Positions 6,758 through 14,512 of a stretch of 32,125 nucleotides of DNA are shown piece after piece. Location: NCBI GenBank assembly GCA_012839845.1, contig DUMM01000021.1:1-32125 (forward strand), in the 5' to 3' direction. How positions within the stretch are numbered: the first letter of the stretch is position 1; the number at the start of each line of letters is the position of its first letter. The notes beneath the pieces are model-generated. The model was not told where the DNA came from. It worked only from the letters and a program-made list of their open reading frames with translations, and made no database searches. The stretch comes from Bacillota bacterium. GTDB taxonomy: Bacteria; Bacillota; Limnochordia; DTU087. Position numbers and translations under genes: made by a program.

Positions 6758-8401
6758 ATGGTTCTGTTGCTGGAGAGATTGTGGCAGAGACTGCGGCGCA
6801 AGAAAGAGACACCCCAGCCGCGAGATTTCGACGGCGTATCCTTAAGCGAGCTGTTGGAATTTATTCAGTCGCAAGACTTGGTCTCTGACCTCAAGGAAAA
6901 CGAGGCCATGATCAAGCAAGCCCTGGGCGATAGTTCCGATCTTACCCTTCGCCACTTGAGATTTGGCCGTGAGCTTCAGATACCTGTTTTAGTTCTTCAC
7001 ATTGACGGCATGGTAGATTCGGAAACGCTCATGAACGGACTTATCGGACCTATCCTGGGAAAAAGCTCGTGGCTTTCGGAGGAAGAGTCTGGACAGAGGC
7101 TGAGTAGAAGTGAGCTCTTTCTCTTGATGAAAGAGCAGATCCTGCGCAATAGTTCTGTGCACGAGACAGCGAGTCTGGATGAACTTCTGGATTACCTGGT
7201 CAGGGGCAATGCCGTCTTGCTCATGGACGGTGTACCTAAAGCCTTGGCCTGTGAAGTTAAAGGCTGGGCTGAGAGAAATGTTCAGCAGCCCACTACTGAG
7301 GTTGCTGTCCGGGGACCACAGAATGCCTTTATAGAAAACCGCCGAGTGAACACAACATTGCTCCGAAGGATCATCGCCTCCCCTTTATTGTGGTTTGAGG
7401 ACTTTAAGGTGGGAGCTGTCACCAACACCATGGTGACCATTGCCTATATCAAGGGGTTAGTTGAGGACAGTTTGGTGGAGGAAGTAAGGGAGCGGATCAG
7501 CTCCATCGAAATCGACGCTATATTCGAAAGCGGACACATAGAGGAACTCATTGAAGATGCTCCGTATTCTCCTTTTCCCACCATCCTCAGAACCGAACGG
7601 CCGGACAAGGTGGCTGCCGCGCTGCTGGAGGGAAGGGTTGCGATCATTACCGACGGTACTCCTTACGTATTGGTTGTTCCAGTTACTTTTCAAAGCTTCT
7701 TGACCGCTGCGGAGGACTATTACGAACGGTTTTTTACGGGTTCGGTGGTTAGGTTTATCCGGGCTGTCGCCTTCTTCCTGGCTCTTACCTTGCCGTCAAC
7801 GTACGTAGCTGTTACAAACTTCCATCAAGAGCTGCTCCCAACATCCCTTACTTTGAGCATTGCTGCCCAGCGGGAAGGAGTACCCTTTGTAGCTATTGTC
7901 GAAGCTTTGTTCTTGGAAGTCTCCTTTGAGCTGTTGCGGGAGGCTGGAATCAGGCTGCCTAAGGCTATTGGCCCTGCCATCAGCATCGTTGGCGCCCTTA
8001 TCTTGGGTGAAGCAGCCGTTTCCGCTGGGCTGGTGTCCTCGGCTTTGGTGATTGTTGTTGCGGCTACGGCTATTGCATCCTTCATCAGTCCCATATACAG
8101 CATGTCCATCAGCGTTCACCTGCTGCGCTTTCCCATGATCCTCCTGGCCGGCACTTTGGGCCTTTTTGGGGTAATGATGGGTTTGGCCGCCATCTTGATC
8201 CACCTTTGCAGCGTCCGATCCTTCGGGGTACCATACCTGACTCCGTTGGCACCGGCAGTGCCTTCCGAGTGGAAGGATACTGTAGTCCGGGTACCTATGT
8301 GGAAGATGGATACGAGACCCAAATCCCTGGTGAAGAAGGAGTTCATACGCCAAAGCCCCAGGCAGAGACCTCAGCCGCCTGAGCAAGAGGATACCGAGTA
8401 G
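6758..8401 (+). CDS. gerAA: GerA-family spore germinant receptor, A subunit
   Basis: This 547-residue protein is the A subunit of a nutrient germinant receptor in the spore inner membrane. Residues 25-325 are the hydrophilic domain, including the family-typical segment VAVRGPQNAFIEN (182-194). Residues 330-490 hold four to five hydrophobic helices with LTLPSTYVAVTNFHQELLP between them. The tail after residue 500 is basic and hydrophilic. Length and order fit GerAA. The ATG is preceded by a near-perfect AAAAGGAGG five bases upstream. It is the first gene of a gerA-B-C-D type operon, divergent from the liv operon. The ligand cannot be told from sequence. Confidence 0.96.
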   Translation: MVLLLERLWQRLRRKKETPQPRDFDGVSLSELLEFIQSQDLVSDLKENEAMIKQALGDSSDLTLRHLRFGRELQIPVLVLHIDGMVDSETLMNGLIGPILGKSSWLSEEESGQRLSRSELFLLMKEQILRNSSVHETASLDELLDYLVRGNAVLLMDGVPKALACEVKGWAERNVQQPTTEVAVRGPQNAFIENRRVNTTLLRRIIASPLLWFEDFKVGAVTNTMVTIAYIKGLVEDSLVEEVRERISSIEIDAIFESGHIEELIEDAPYSPFPTILRTERPDKVAAALLEGRVAIITDGTPYVLVVPVTFQSFLTAAEDYYERFFTGSVVRFIRAVAFFLALTLPSTYVAVTNFHQELLPTSLTLSIAAQREGVPFVAIVEALFLEVSFELLREAGIRLPKAIGPAISIVGALILGEAAVSAGLVSSALVIVVAATAIASFISPIYSMSISVHLLRFPMILLAGTLGLFGVMMGLAAILIHLCSVRSFGVPYLTPLAPAVPSEWKDTVVRVPMWKMDTRPKSLVKKEFIRQSPRQRPQPPEQEDTE

Positions 8402-8436
8402 TATTGTACTCTGCTGGTGAAGGAAGGAGAGTCATC

Positions 8437-9558
8437 TTGGCAGTCCTTGAGGGCGGAAGAATTAGCGGTAAACAGTTTATAGCTTTAGCAGTTCTGACCC
8501 GAATCTTGGCGGCTCTGCTGGAGGCCCCCACAATCTCCGGCACCAACGCAGGACACGATGTTTGGATAGCGATCCTCATTTCAACTTTTCTCACCCTTCC
8601 TTGGGTATTCCTGTGGGTGCAGCTTGCCAAGATGTATCCCGGAAAGACCATTATCCAGTACAGCATGGATATCCTCGGGCCGTGGTTTGGGCGCCTAGTG
8701 GGCCTTGTACTGATTGTGTACTTCCTGCAGCAGTCAGCCCATGCAGTTCGGGTGGCTGCCGATGCTTATGTGACTACAATTATGCCGGAAACTCCCCTCA
8801 TCGTGTTTATCGCTATTATGACGGCGCTGTCCTCCAACTGCGCCCGTTCCGGGCTGGAAGTTCTAGCCCGGGCAGCGGACATTGTATTTCCCCTCGTGAT
8901 GTTTCTTCTGGTGCTGATCCTGGTTCTTCCCATCGGCACCGCAGATCCCTTGAATTTGCTGCCGGTAGCCGCTTACGGCTGGCAGCCCATCTTCGAGGCT
9001 TCCTTGTCTTCCTTTGCCATCTTCGGTGAACTGATAGTCATGACCATGCTGTTTCCCTATCTCGATGAAGCCAAGGAGGCCAATCGATTGGCAGTAACCA
9101 CTGTCTTGCTTGCAGGCTTTCTTTTCACTGTGTTTTCCATCGTCGTAGCACTGGTCTTCGGACCTGCAATGGGAAGTCTCATTTTCCCAGCCTTCAGCCT
9201 GAGCCGGTCAATTGAGTTTGCCTTCGTAGTGGAACGGGTAGAGGTGATTCCTCTAGTTGCGTGGACTTTGGGTGCCGGTGTCAAGCAGACGGTATTCCTT
9301 TGGGCCGCTATGTTGGGGATTGCCCAGCTTTTCAATCTGTCGGAGATGAAATCTCTGGCTTATCCTGTGGGGGCACTGGTGGCCAGCTTTTCGGTCTGGC
9401 TGTTCAGCACTATTTTTGACGCGCTGCAGTTTTACACAGCTGCAGAATTCGGCCCCCTGGCTATTATTGCTACGTATGTTATTTCTCTGGTTCTGTACAT
9501 CGGCGCTCTTATCCGCCGATCTGTCCGATCCAGCCGGGGAGAGGAGGCGCGTCCGTGA
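8437..9558 (+). CDS. gerAB: GerAB-family germinant receptor, B subunit
   Basis: This 373-residue polytopic protein is the B subunit, a member of the amino acid/polyamine transporter superfamily and the likely ligand-binding part of the receptor (family knowledge). About ten hydrophobic helices fill the sequence. The start region GGRISGKQFIAL matches the usual GerAB opening, in which a short cytoplasmic segment precedes helix 1. I place the start at TTG 8437, after AAGGAGAG six bases upstream. An upstream TTG at 8404 has no good ribosome site. The gene lies 35 bp after gerAA, and its stop overlaps the start of gerAC. Confidence 0.93.
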   Translation: MAVLEGGRISGKQFIALAVLTRILAALLEAPTISGTNAGHDVWIAILISTFLTLPWVFLWVQLAKMYPGKTIIQYSMDILGPWFGRLVGLVLIVYFLQQSAHAVRVAADAYVTTIMPETPLIVFIAIMTALSSNCARSGLEVLARAADIVFPLVMFLLVLILVLPIGTADPLNLLPVAAYGWQPIFEASLSSFAIFGELIVMTMLFPYLDEAKEANRLAVTTVLLAGFLFTVFSIVVALVFGPAMGSLIFPAFSLSRSIEFAFVVERVEVIPLVAWTLGAGVKQTVFLWAAMLGIAQLFNLSEMKSLAYPVGALVASFSVWLFSTIFDALQFYTAAEFGPLAIIATYVISLVLYIGALIRRSVRSSRGEEARP

Positions 9559-10778
9559 CGGGGAACTCGAGAAAAGTGCTGGTTGTGATGCTGATCGTGA
9601 TTTCTATGCTGCTGGGAGGGTGCTGGAGCCGGCGGGATGTAGAGAGGCTGGCCTTTGTTCTGGCAGTGGCTGTGGACAAAGCCCAGGACCCCGATAAGGT
9701 CCAGCTGACAGTAGAGCTGGCCAGGCCGTCAGCTCTAACGGCTACCAGCCAAGGGGGCGGCTCTTTGGAGAGCGCCGTATGGCGAGTATCGAGTACGGGG
9801 TATACGGTGTTCGATGCCATCCGCAACTTCGCCTCCCAAGTACCCCGCCAGTTATTCTGGTCCCACAACCGCCTTATAGTTTTCGGTGAAGAGATTGCCA
9901 GGGAGGGGCTGGAGGATGTGCTGGATGCCTTTTTCCGGGATCCTGAAATGAGGCGGTCGGTGAAAGTGATAGTCTGCAAGGGCGATACCGGGGCGAACTT
10001 TCTCCTGGTGGACGTACCCCTGGAGAGGGTGCTTTCCGGGGGCATTCAGGGGATAATTTCAAGCTCGGTAGAGAAGCTGTCCACCATGGTCGACATAGGT
10101 CTGAACTACTTCGGCCGGGCGCTGTCGGCAGACGGCCTGGAGCCAATTGCCGTCAGGGGAGAGATCATCGACTTGCCCCCCGATGAGGATCCGCGGGGCA
10201 GTCTGGAGCGGACAAAGATCTCCAAAGCACCCCGGATCACAGGCGCTGCGGTATTCAAAGGGACCAAGCTGGTGGGATGGCTGGATAAACCCGAAGCCCG
10301 GGGCTTCAACTGGATCAAGGGCAAGATCGGCGGCGGAGTAATCACTGTAGAGAAACCCAACGAACGGAATAAGTTCATAGCGGTGGAAATTGTAAGAACT
10401 AGGAGCAATATCAAGACAGAGATAGTAGGCGGCAAGCCGAAGGTGACGATAAAAGTCGAGTGCATGGGGAATTTTGCCGACAGGGAGAATGTCTACGTAA
10501 ACCCAGAGGGTGTTGCACCCACTGTGCTTTCCATCGAAAGGCAGATGGCGGCGGTAATCAGAAACGAGATAGAGGCGGCTGTCAAGAAGGCCAAGGAATT
10601 CGGTTCGGATATCTTCGGCTTCGGTGAAGCTTTTTACAGGTTCCACCCCAAAGAATGGAAGCGGCTGCGGGAGGATTGGAACGACAAGGGTTTCCGAGAA
10701 CTGCAGGTCGAGGTGGAAGTTAAGGCCATGCTCCGGCGCTCAGGTCTGATCGAGCTGGAGGTGCCTTTGGGAAAGTAG
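9555..10778 (+). CDS. gerAC: Ger(x)C-family germinant receptor lipoprotein, C subunit
   Basis: This 407-residue protein is the lipoprotein C subunit. A lipoprotein signal occupies residues 1-22 with lipobox LGGC and the lipidated Cys at 23, followed by WSRRDVERLAFVLAVAVD, which matches the GerAC opening. The rest is soluble and contains a C-terminal Ger(x)C domain with FGFGEAFYRFHPKEWKRL-like features near residue 355. The GTG start at 9555 overlaps the gerAB stop (GTGA), with GAGGAGG seven bases upstream, so the two are translationally coupled. Confidence 0.95.
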   Translation: MTGNSRKVLVVMLIVISMLLGGCWSRRDVERLAFVLAVAVDKAQDPDKVQLTVELARPSALTATSQGGGSLESAVWRVSSTGYTVFDAIRNFASQVPRQLFWSHNRLIVFGEEIAREGLEDVLDAFFRDPEMRRSVKVIVCKGDTGANFLLVDVPLERVLSGGIQGIISSSVEKLSTMVDIGLNYFGRALSADGLEPIAVRGEIIDLPPDEDPRGSLERTKISKAPRITGAAVFKGTKLVGWLDKPEARGFNWIKGKIGGGVITVEKPNERNKFIAVEIVRTRSNIKTEIVGGKPKVTIKVECMGNFADRENVYVNPEGVAPTVLSIERQMAAVIRNEIEAAVKKAKEFGSDIFGFGEAFYRFHPKEWKRLREDWNDKGFRELQVEVEVKAMLRRSGLIELEVPLGK

Positions 10779-10781
10779 CAG

Positions 10782-11021
10782 GTGGTGCTCTTGATTGCTA
10801 GTGTACTGGGGATCGTGCTGGTCTACGGGGCGATTGTGTACTACGAAGCCCCAGGGTTAATTAAGCGCAAACTCTGGCGGGAGCTGGCTGTGTTTATGCT
10901 GGTTGTGGCGGCAGGACTCACCCTGGGCATTACCAGGGTTACAGGCATTTTGTACAAGTGCTGGGTAGACTTGGTAGGGCCGGTGGGCAAGTCCATATCT
11001 CACCTGATAGGGCTCATCTAG
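10782..11021 (+). CDS. Small two-helix membrane protein, candidate germinant-receptor D subunit
   Basis: This 79-residue protein has two hydrophobic helices, at about residues 2-20 and 35-54, joined by a basic loop (KRKLW), and ends in a short amphipathic tail. It begins three bases after the gerAC stop in the same direction, so it belongs to the ger operon. Some Bacillus gerA-type operons carry a fourth distal D gene for a roughly 75-residue two-helix protein that changes receptor output (established knowledge). Size, topology and position all fit, but the sequence match was not tested. The start may be GTG 10782 or the next codon, also GTG. The stop overlaps the stop of the convergent queG gene in the shared palindrome CTAG at 11018-11021. 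Confidence 0.75.
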   Translation: MVLLIASVLGIVLVYGAIVYYEAPGLIKRKLWRELAVFMLVVAAGLTLGITRVTGILYKCWVDLVGPVGKSISHLIGLI

Positions 11022-12121
11022 AAGCTGCGCGGCGTCTTATTGAGCTTTTCTACGCGGGCAAGGGCCCATTCCGCGGACATCCTGACCGGTTCCGAAGAGT
11101 CTGCCAGAGCCTTTGCCAGCAGGGGAATGGCCTGCAGGCTGCCGCTGTTTCCCAGGTTAATTGCCGCATTGCGCTGCAGGACCTTTTTACCCCGCCAGCC
11201 CGCTGCAGTTCGAGCAAAGGTTCCCCGAAAACATCGGCTGGTAAGTCCCATGACCATGGCTAAAGACGGCGCAGTGCCGATCTGCGGGTGGGGGAAAAAC
11301 TCCTGGTGGTTGCGCCATTGGGCTGCGGCATTGTGGGGGCAGACTTCCTGGCAGGTGTCGCAGCCAAAAAGGCGGTCATCCATCGGCACCCGCAGCTTCT
11401 CCGGAATCATCCCGCGAGCCTGGGTGGCGTAAGACAAACACAGTTTGGGATCCACCACATAGGGCCTGATGATGGCGCCGGTGGGACAAGCCTCTATGCA
11501 GCGCCCGCATTTCCGGCAGGTTCTGGGCTCAAAGGGGTCGGGAGGCAGAGAGGCGGTTGTCAAGAGTATTCCCAGGAATACCCAGGAACCAAAGCGGTCT
11601 GTAATAATGCACGAATTCCACCCGTAAAAACCGAGCCCCGCCCGATATGCCAGAGCCTTTTCCAGCAGGGGACCTGAGTCCACCATAGGTAGGGAAGAGG
11701 TTCCCGGAGCGGCTTCTTGCAAGAACTCAGCCAGCTCCTTAAGCCGGGGGAGCATGACTCGGTGGTAATCCTCCCCCCAAGCATAACGGGAAAGGCGTCC
11801 CTTAGGGAAAGGATCTGCGGAGGGGTCTTCAGTGCTGTTTGCTTTTTCTTTTCCGTCAGGTTCAATCAAGGACGGGTCGACGCTGTAGGCCATGGCGACC
11901 ACAACGATGCTCTTCACGCCGGGAAGGTGAAGGGCCGGTGTTGTCCGCTCCGCGGGAGTGCCGGCGGCAAGGGGAACAGAAAGGCCCAGCTTCAGGCGGG
12001 TTTCAAGCTCCCTTTGGACATCTGTCAAGGGCTCCGGGGAGGTGACCTTTACCAAGTCGAAGCCCAGACTATAGGCTTTTTGCAGCAGCTCTTCTTTCAG
12101 CAGCAGTGAGGCGGTTGTCAT
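11018..12121 (-). CDS. queG: Epoxyqueuosine reductase QueG
   Basis: This 367-residue cobalamin-dependent enzyme reduces epoxyqueuosine to queuosine in the wobble base of certain tRNAs. Positions are counted from the chosen start. An N-terminal cobalamin-binding domain carries the acid motif VDSGPLLEKA, with the catalytic Asp at about 148. Two [4Fe-4S] clusters are indicated by CRKCGRCIEACP (Cys 202, 205, 208, 212) and by CDTCQEVCP (254, 257, 261) with Cys 228. A C-terminal HEAT-like repeat (about 315-360) is typical of longer QueG forms. The usual GKN after the acid motif reads GWN here. I start at ATG 12121, which has AAAGGA nine bases upstream. The ATG at 12130 directly abuts that site. No other queuosine gene is in the window. 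Confidence 0.94.
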   Translation of the reverse strand: MTTASLLLKEELLQKAYSLGFDLVKVTSPEPLTDVQRELETRLKLGLSVPLAAGTPAERTTPALHLPGVKSIVVVAMAYSVDPSLIEPDGKEKANSTEDPSADPFPKGRLSRYAWGEDYHRVMLPRLKELAEFLQEAAPGTSSLPMVDSGPLLEKALAYRAGLGFYGWNSCIITDRFGSWVFLGILLTTASLPPDPFEPRTCRKCGRCIEACPTGAIIRPYVVDPKLCLSYATQARGMIPEKLRVPMDDRLFGCDTCQEVCPHNAAAQWRNHQEFFPHPQIGTAPSLAMVMGLTSRCFRGTFARTAAGWRGKKVLQRNAAINLGNSGSLQAIPLLAKALADSSEPVRMSAEWALARVEKLNKTPRSF

Positions 12122-12156
12122 CAGCGGCATTCCTTTCCCATGGGTTTCCCAGGTCT

Positions 12157-12162
12157 ATTATA
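12157..12162 (-). promoter_or_regulatory. Consensus -10 element upstream of queG
   Basis: A perfect TATAAT reads on the minus strand at 12162-12157, 35 bases before the chosen queG start. I see no good -35 at 16-18 bases upstream, so the promoter is only half supported. Confidence 0.45.
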
Positions 12163-12199
12163 CCTCTATTCCCTTATGAGTTTCTCGGAGCGCAAAATG

Positions 12200-12248
12200 A
12201 AAAAGCAAAAGGCGAGCCATCGTCAATGAATAACGATAGAACCCCGCC
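12200..12248 (-). terminator. Intrinsic terminator after the Nfu gene
   Basis: On the minus strand, GGCGGG (12248-12243) pairs with CTCGCC (12216-12211), with an inner ATCGT/ACGAT stem (12237-12233 and 12223-12219). The T-rich run TTTTGCTTTT follows at 12210-12201. It lies between the Nfu gene and queG and suggests the two are separate transcripts. Confidence 0.55.
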
Positions 12249-12320
12249 CGATGGTCAAAACGCCGCGACTTGCTGCAGCAACTGCTCTAGATAAACTTAG
12301 ATAATTCGATGTCCGTATTC

Positions 12321-12539
12321 TTAAACAGCTCTAACTTCCTTCACCTCAGGAATCTGCTGCTTCAGAATCCTTTCAATTCCGTTCTTCAAGGTCATGATGG
12401 ACATGGGACAGCCGGCGCAAGCCCCCTGCAGCCTAACCTTGACCACACCGTCTTCCACGCTTACCAGCTGCACATCACCGCCGTCAGCCTGAAGATGGGG
12501 GCGGATCTGATCTAAGACCTGCTGGACCTGTTCCTGCAC
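12321..12539 (-). CDS. Nfu-type iron-sulfur cluster scaffold protein
   Basis: This 72-residue protein consists of just the NifU C-terminal (Nfu) domain, which holds and delivers iron-sulfur clusters to target enzymes. The opening VLDQIRPHLQADGGDVQLV and the cluster-binding CAGCPMSIMTL (CxxC) are characteristic. The stand-alone Nfu length is usual for Bacillota. I chose the GTG at 12539 as start because AAGGAGG lies eight bases upstream. A GTG at 12548 sits inside that ribosome site. A client could be the adjacent iron-sulfur enzyme QueG (inference from position only). Confidence 0.95.
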   Translation of the reverse strand: MQEQVQQVLDQIRPHLQADGGDVQLVSVEDGVVKVRLQGACAGCPMSIMTLKNGIERILKQQIPEVKEVRAV

Positions 12540-12587
12540 TATAGGCACCTCCTTACAGCTACCCCTTGCGGAGTGCTATGCCCTTAA

Positions 12588-12616
12588 AGTATACACCTTT
12601 AGTAGGAATTATACAA
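12588..12616 (-). promoter_or_regulatory. Candidate promoter of the Nfu gene
   Basis: On the minus strand, TATACT (12593-12588) is a good -10. It lies 17 bases after TTGTAT (12616-12611), a weak -35. The start of transcription would fall about 40 bases before the Nfu start codon. An overlapping TATAAT at 12613-12608 could serve as an alternative -10. Confidence 0.5.
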
Positions 12617-12634
12617 GGGACTTGGCAGGTCTTA

Positions 12635-12675
12635 CCGGACGCCCCAAGAACGTTAATGAAAAGTTAACCGTCCGG
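12635..12675 (-). other. Nested inverted repeat at the end of the winged-helix gene
   Basis: CCGGACG (12635-12641) pairs with CGTCCGG (12669-12675), and inside it GTTAA (12652-12656) pairs with TTAAC (12664-12668). The structure spans the stop codon of the gene ending at 12664. There is no U-run on the minus strand, so it is not a normal intrinsic terminator. It might stabilise the mRNA end or be an operator for the Nfu promoter just downstream. Confidence 0.45.
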
Positions 12676-13050
12676 CTCCGGATGGGTCCCGCTGGGAAGG
12701 GCCCATTTGCGGGTAACAGGATCTTGGACTACCTTAGGAGGATTGCATTTCTTCAGATGGTGGAGCAGGGCTTGAATGCTGTTGTACGGGTTTTTTGCCC
12801 GCTGGGGGATGCCGGTGCTCTGGAATTTATCCACTATTTCCCTAGTGGAAAGGGGATGGGGACTATTTGCCAGAATCTCAACAATGGCGCGGCTGATGCT
12901 CTGGCGGCCGACGGCAGTAGGTGGTGTCCCCAGGATCTTATCCAGCTGCTCTTGCCGCCTTTTAAGGATCTGCAGTTCCTGCTGAAGGCGGTAGATTTCC
13001 TCATTTAGCATCAGCCTAGCTTTCTGCAGGATGTCTTCTGATGTATCCAC
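12664..13050 (-). CDS. Coiled-coil/winged-helix protein, putative DNA-binding regulator
   Basis: This 128-residue protein has two parts. Residues 5-42 form a likely coiled coil (EEIYRLQQELQILKRRQEQL), suggesting a dimer. Residues 50-120 look like a winged helix, with AIVEILANSPHPLSTREIV as the helix-turn-helix region, followed by KNPYNSIQALLHHLKK and a short basic wing ending RKWAL. This resembles HARE-HTH-type and related bacterial winged-helix domains, but I cannot assign a named family. The start is GTG 13050, with AAAGGAG nine bases upstream. It is divergent from ymfF and lies upstream of the Nfu gene on the same strand. Its target is unknown. Confidence 0.75.
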   Translation of the reverse strand: MDTSEDILQKARLMLNEEIYRLQQELQILKRRQEQLDKILGTPPTAVGRQSISRAIVEILANSPHPLSTREIVDKFQSTGIPQRAKNPYNSIQALLHHLKKCNPPKVVQDPVTRKWALPSGTHPEPDG

Positions 13051-13207
13051 GGAAATGAACTCCTTTCATTTAAGTTAGATTTATGACATTCTATGCCGAA
13101 CCGCGGGCAAAGGTGCTTTTTGGCTGACGCTGGGAAGCCGAGCTGGCGCCCGAGCGCATAGAGGACCACCGGCAAGGCAGACTAAGTACGAAGGAGGTTT
13201 GGGCCCC

Positions 13208-14512
13208 ATGTTTAGGACAGTAAGAATTGCGGACGAAGTCCGACTCCACGTCTTGCCCACATCTAAGTTCAAGACCGTAACCAGCAAAGTCTACGTGCAG
13301 ACTGCCCTTGGGGCTGCAACCGGCTTAACGGCGCTGGTGCCCATGGTGCTTGCCAGGGGAAGCGAGAGATACCCGACCATGCAGGCAGTTGCCGCCCAGC
13401 TGGCGGATCTTTACGGAGCCCGGTTTGGGTGCGATGTGGTGAAAATTGGGGAGCGGCAGTGCATGGAGTTTTACTACGAGCTGCCTGCCGGTGTGTACGT
13501 AAATGAACCAGATCTGGTCAGCCGGGGTATGACTGCCTTTGCCGAGCTTATCTTCCACCCCAAGGTGGTGGACACAGGTTTCGATCCCCTGTATGTGGAC
13601 CAGGAGAAAACCAACCTCAAGAACCTGATCAGAGGTCTGATCGACAATAAGCGCAGCTACGCCCTGCAGCGGTTTTACGAGACTATGTTTGCTGGGGAGC
13701 CCTTTGCGCTGTACAAATACGGCACTGAGGAAGAGGTAGACTCCATCACACCAAAGGAGCTGCTGCAGCATTACCGGCAGGTCATGGCGAAAAACCCCAT
13801 CGATGTATTCGTAGTCGGAGATGTCGATGAAAACAGCTTAGCAGACCTCTGGAGCCAGACGCTGCCGGAAAGATTGGGGGCGCGCCAGCTGCCGGAGCTG
13901 GAAGAGTTCAAGGAGCCGAAAGAAGTGAAGGAAGTACAGGAGGAGGAAGACCTGCAGCAGGGCATTCTCTTCTTGGGCTACAGGACGCCGGTTACCTACA
14001 GCTCGCCTGATTACTACAAGCTCCTCGTGTACAGCGGAGTCCTGGGGGGATTTCCCCATTCCAAGCTATTCATCAACGTGCGGGAAAAAGCCAGCCTGGC
14101 TTATTATGTCTGGACTCACGTAGAGGCCACCAAAGGCTTTATGCTCATTAACGCCGGCATTCATCCAGATAACTACCAGAAAGCTGTGAACATCATCTTG
14201 GGGCAGGTGGAGGCGCTGAACCAAGGGAGGGTGACGGAAGAGGAGCTGGAGGCAACTAAGCGGGGGCTGATCAACAGTTTCCTCACTATGGAGGACAACC
14301 CCACGGCGACGATCGACCGCGGTATGCTGGAGGCTGTCCACGGCGTTAGGCGGACTCCTCAGGAAGTAGTGGATTTGGTCCGCCGGGTAACGGTTGAAGA
14401 CCTAGTGGAACAGGGCCGCAAGCTGAAGCTGGACACCATTTACTTTCTGCGTGGAGAAATGGAGAAATCCGCCAGCGGAAATAGAGCAGGACAGGAGGTG
14501 CAGCTTCGGTGA
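13208..14512 (+). CDS. YmfF-like M16 peptidase-family protein (catalytically inactive partner)
   Basis: This 434-residue protein has the M16 (insulinase/pitrilysin) fold but no HxxEH zinc motif in its first 100 residues, so it should not be a peptidase alone. It would pair with the next gene product. In B. subtilis the homologous pair YmfF/YmfH is linked to 5-aminopentanol modification of elongation factor P (some databases write YfmF/YfmH). A Glu/Lys-rich segment lies at about residues 235-255. The ATG at 13208 is preceded by AAGGAGG ten bases upstream. The TTG at 13199 is too close to that site. No efp gene is in the window. Confidence 0.9.
   Translation: MFRTVRIADEVRLHVLPTSKFKTVTSKVYVQTALGAATGLTALVPMVLARGSERYPTMQAVAAQLADLYGARFGCDVVKIGERQCMEFYYELPAGVYVNEPDLVSRGMTAFAELIFHPKVVDTGFDPLYVDQEKTNLKNLIRGLIDNKRSYALQRFYETMFAGEPFALYKYGTEEEVDSITPKELLQHYRQVMAKNPIDVFVVGDVDENSLADLWSQTLPERLGARQLPELEEFKEPKEVKEVQEEEDLQQGILFLGYRTPVTYSSPDYYKLLVYSGVLGGFPHSKLFINVREKASLAYYVWTHVEATKGFMLINAGIHPDNYQKAVNIILGQVEALNQGRVTEEELEATKRGLINSFLTMEDNPTATIDRGMLEAVHGVRRTPQEVVDLVRRVTVEDLVEQGRKLKLDTIYFLRGEMEKSASGNRAGQEVQLR

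Noticed and set aside
12270-12281. Perfect 12-bp palindrome TTGCTGCAGCAA between queG and the Nfu gene
   Set aside because: It lies inside the transcribed gap with no promoter overlap. A single short palindrome is not enough to call an operator.
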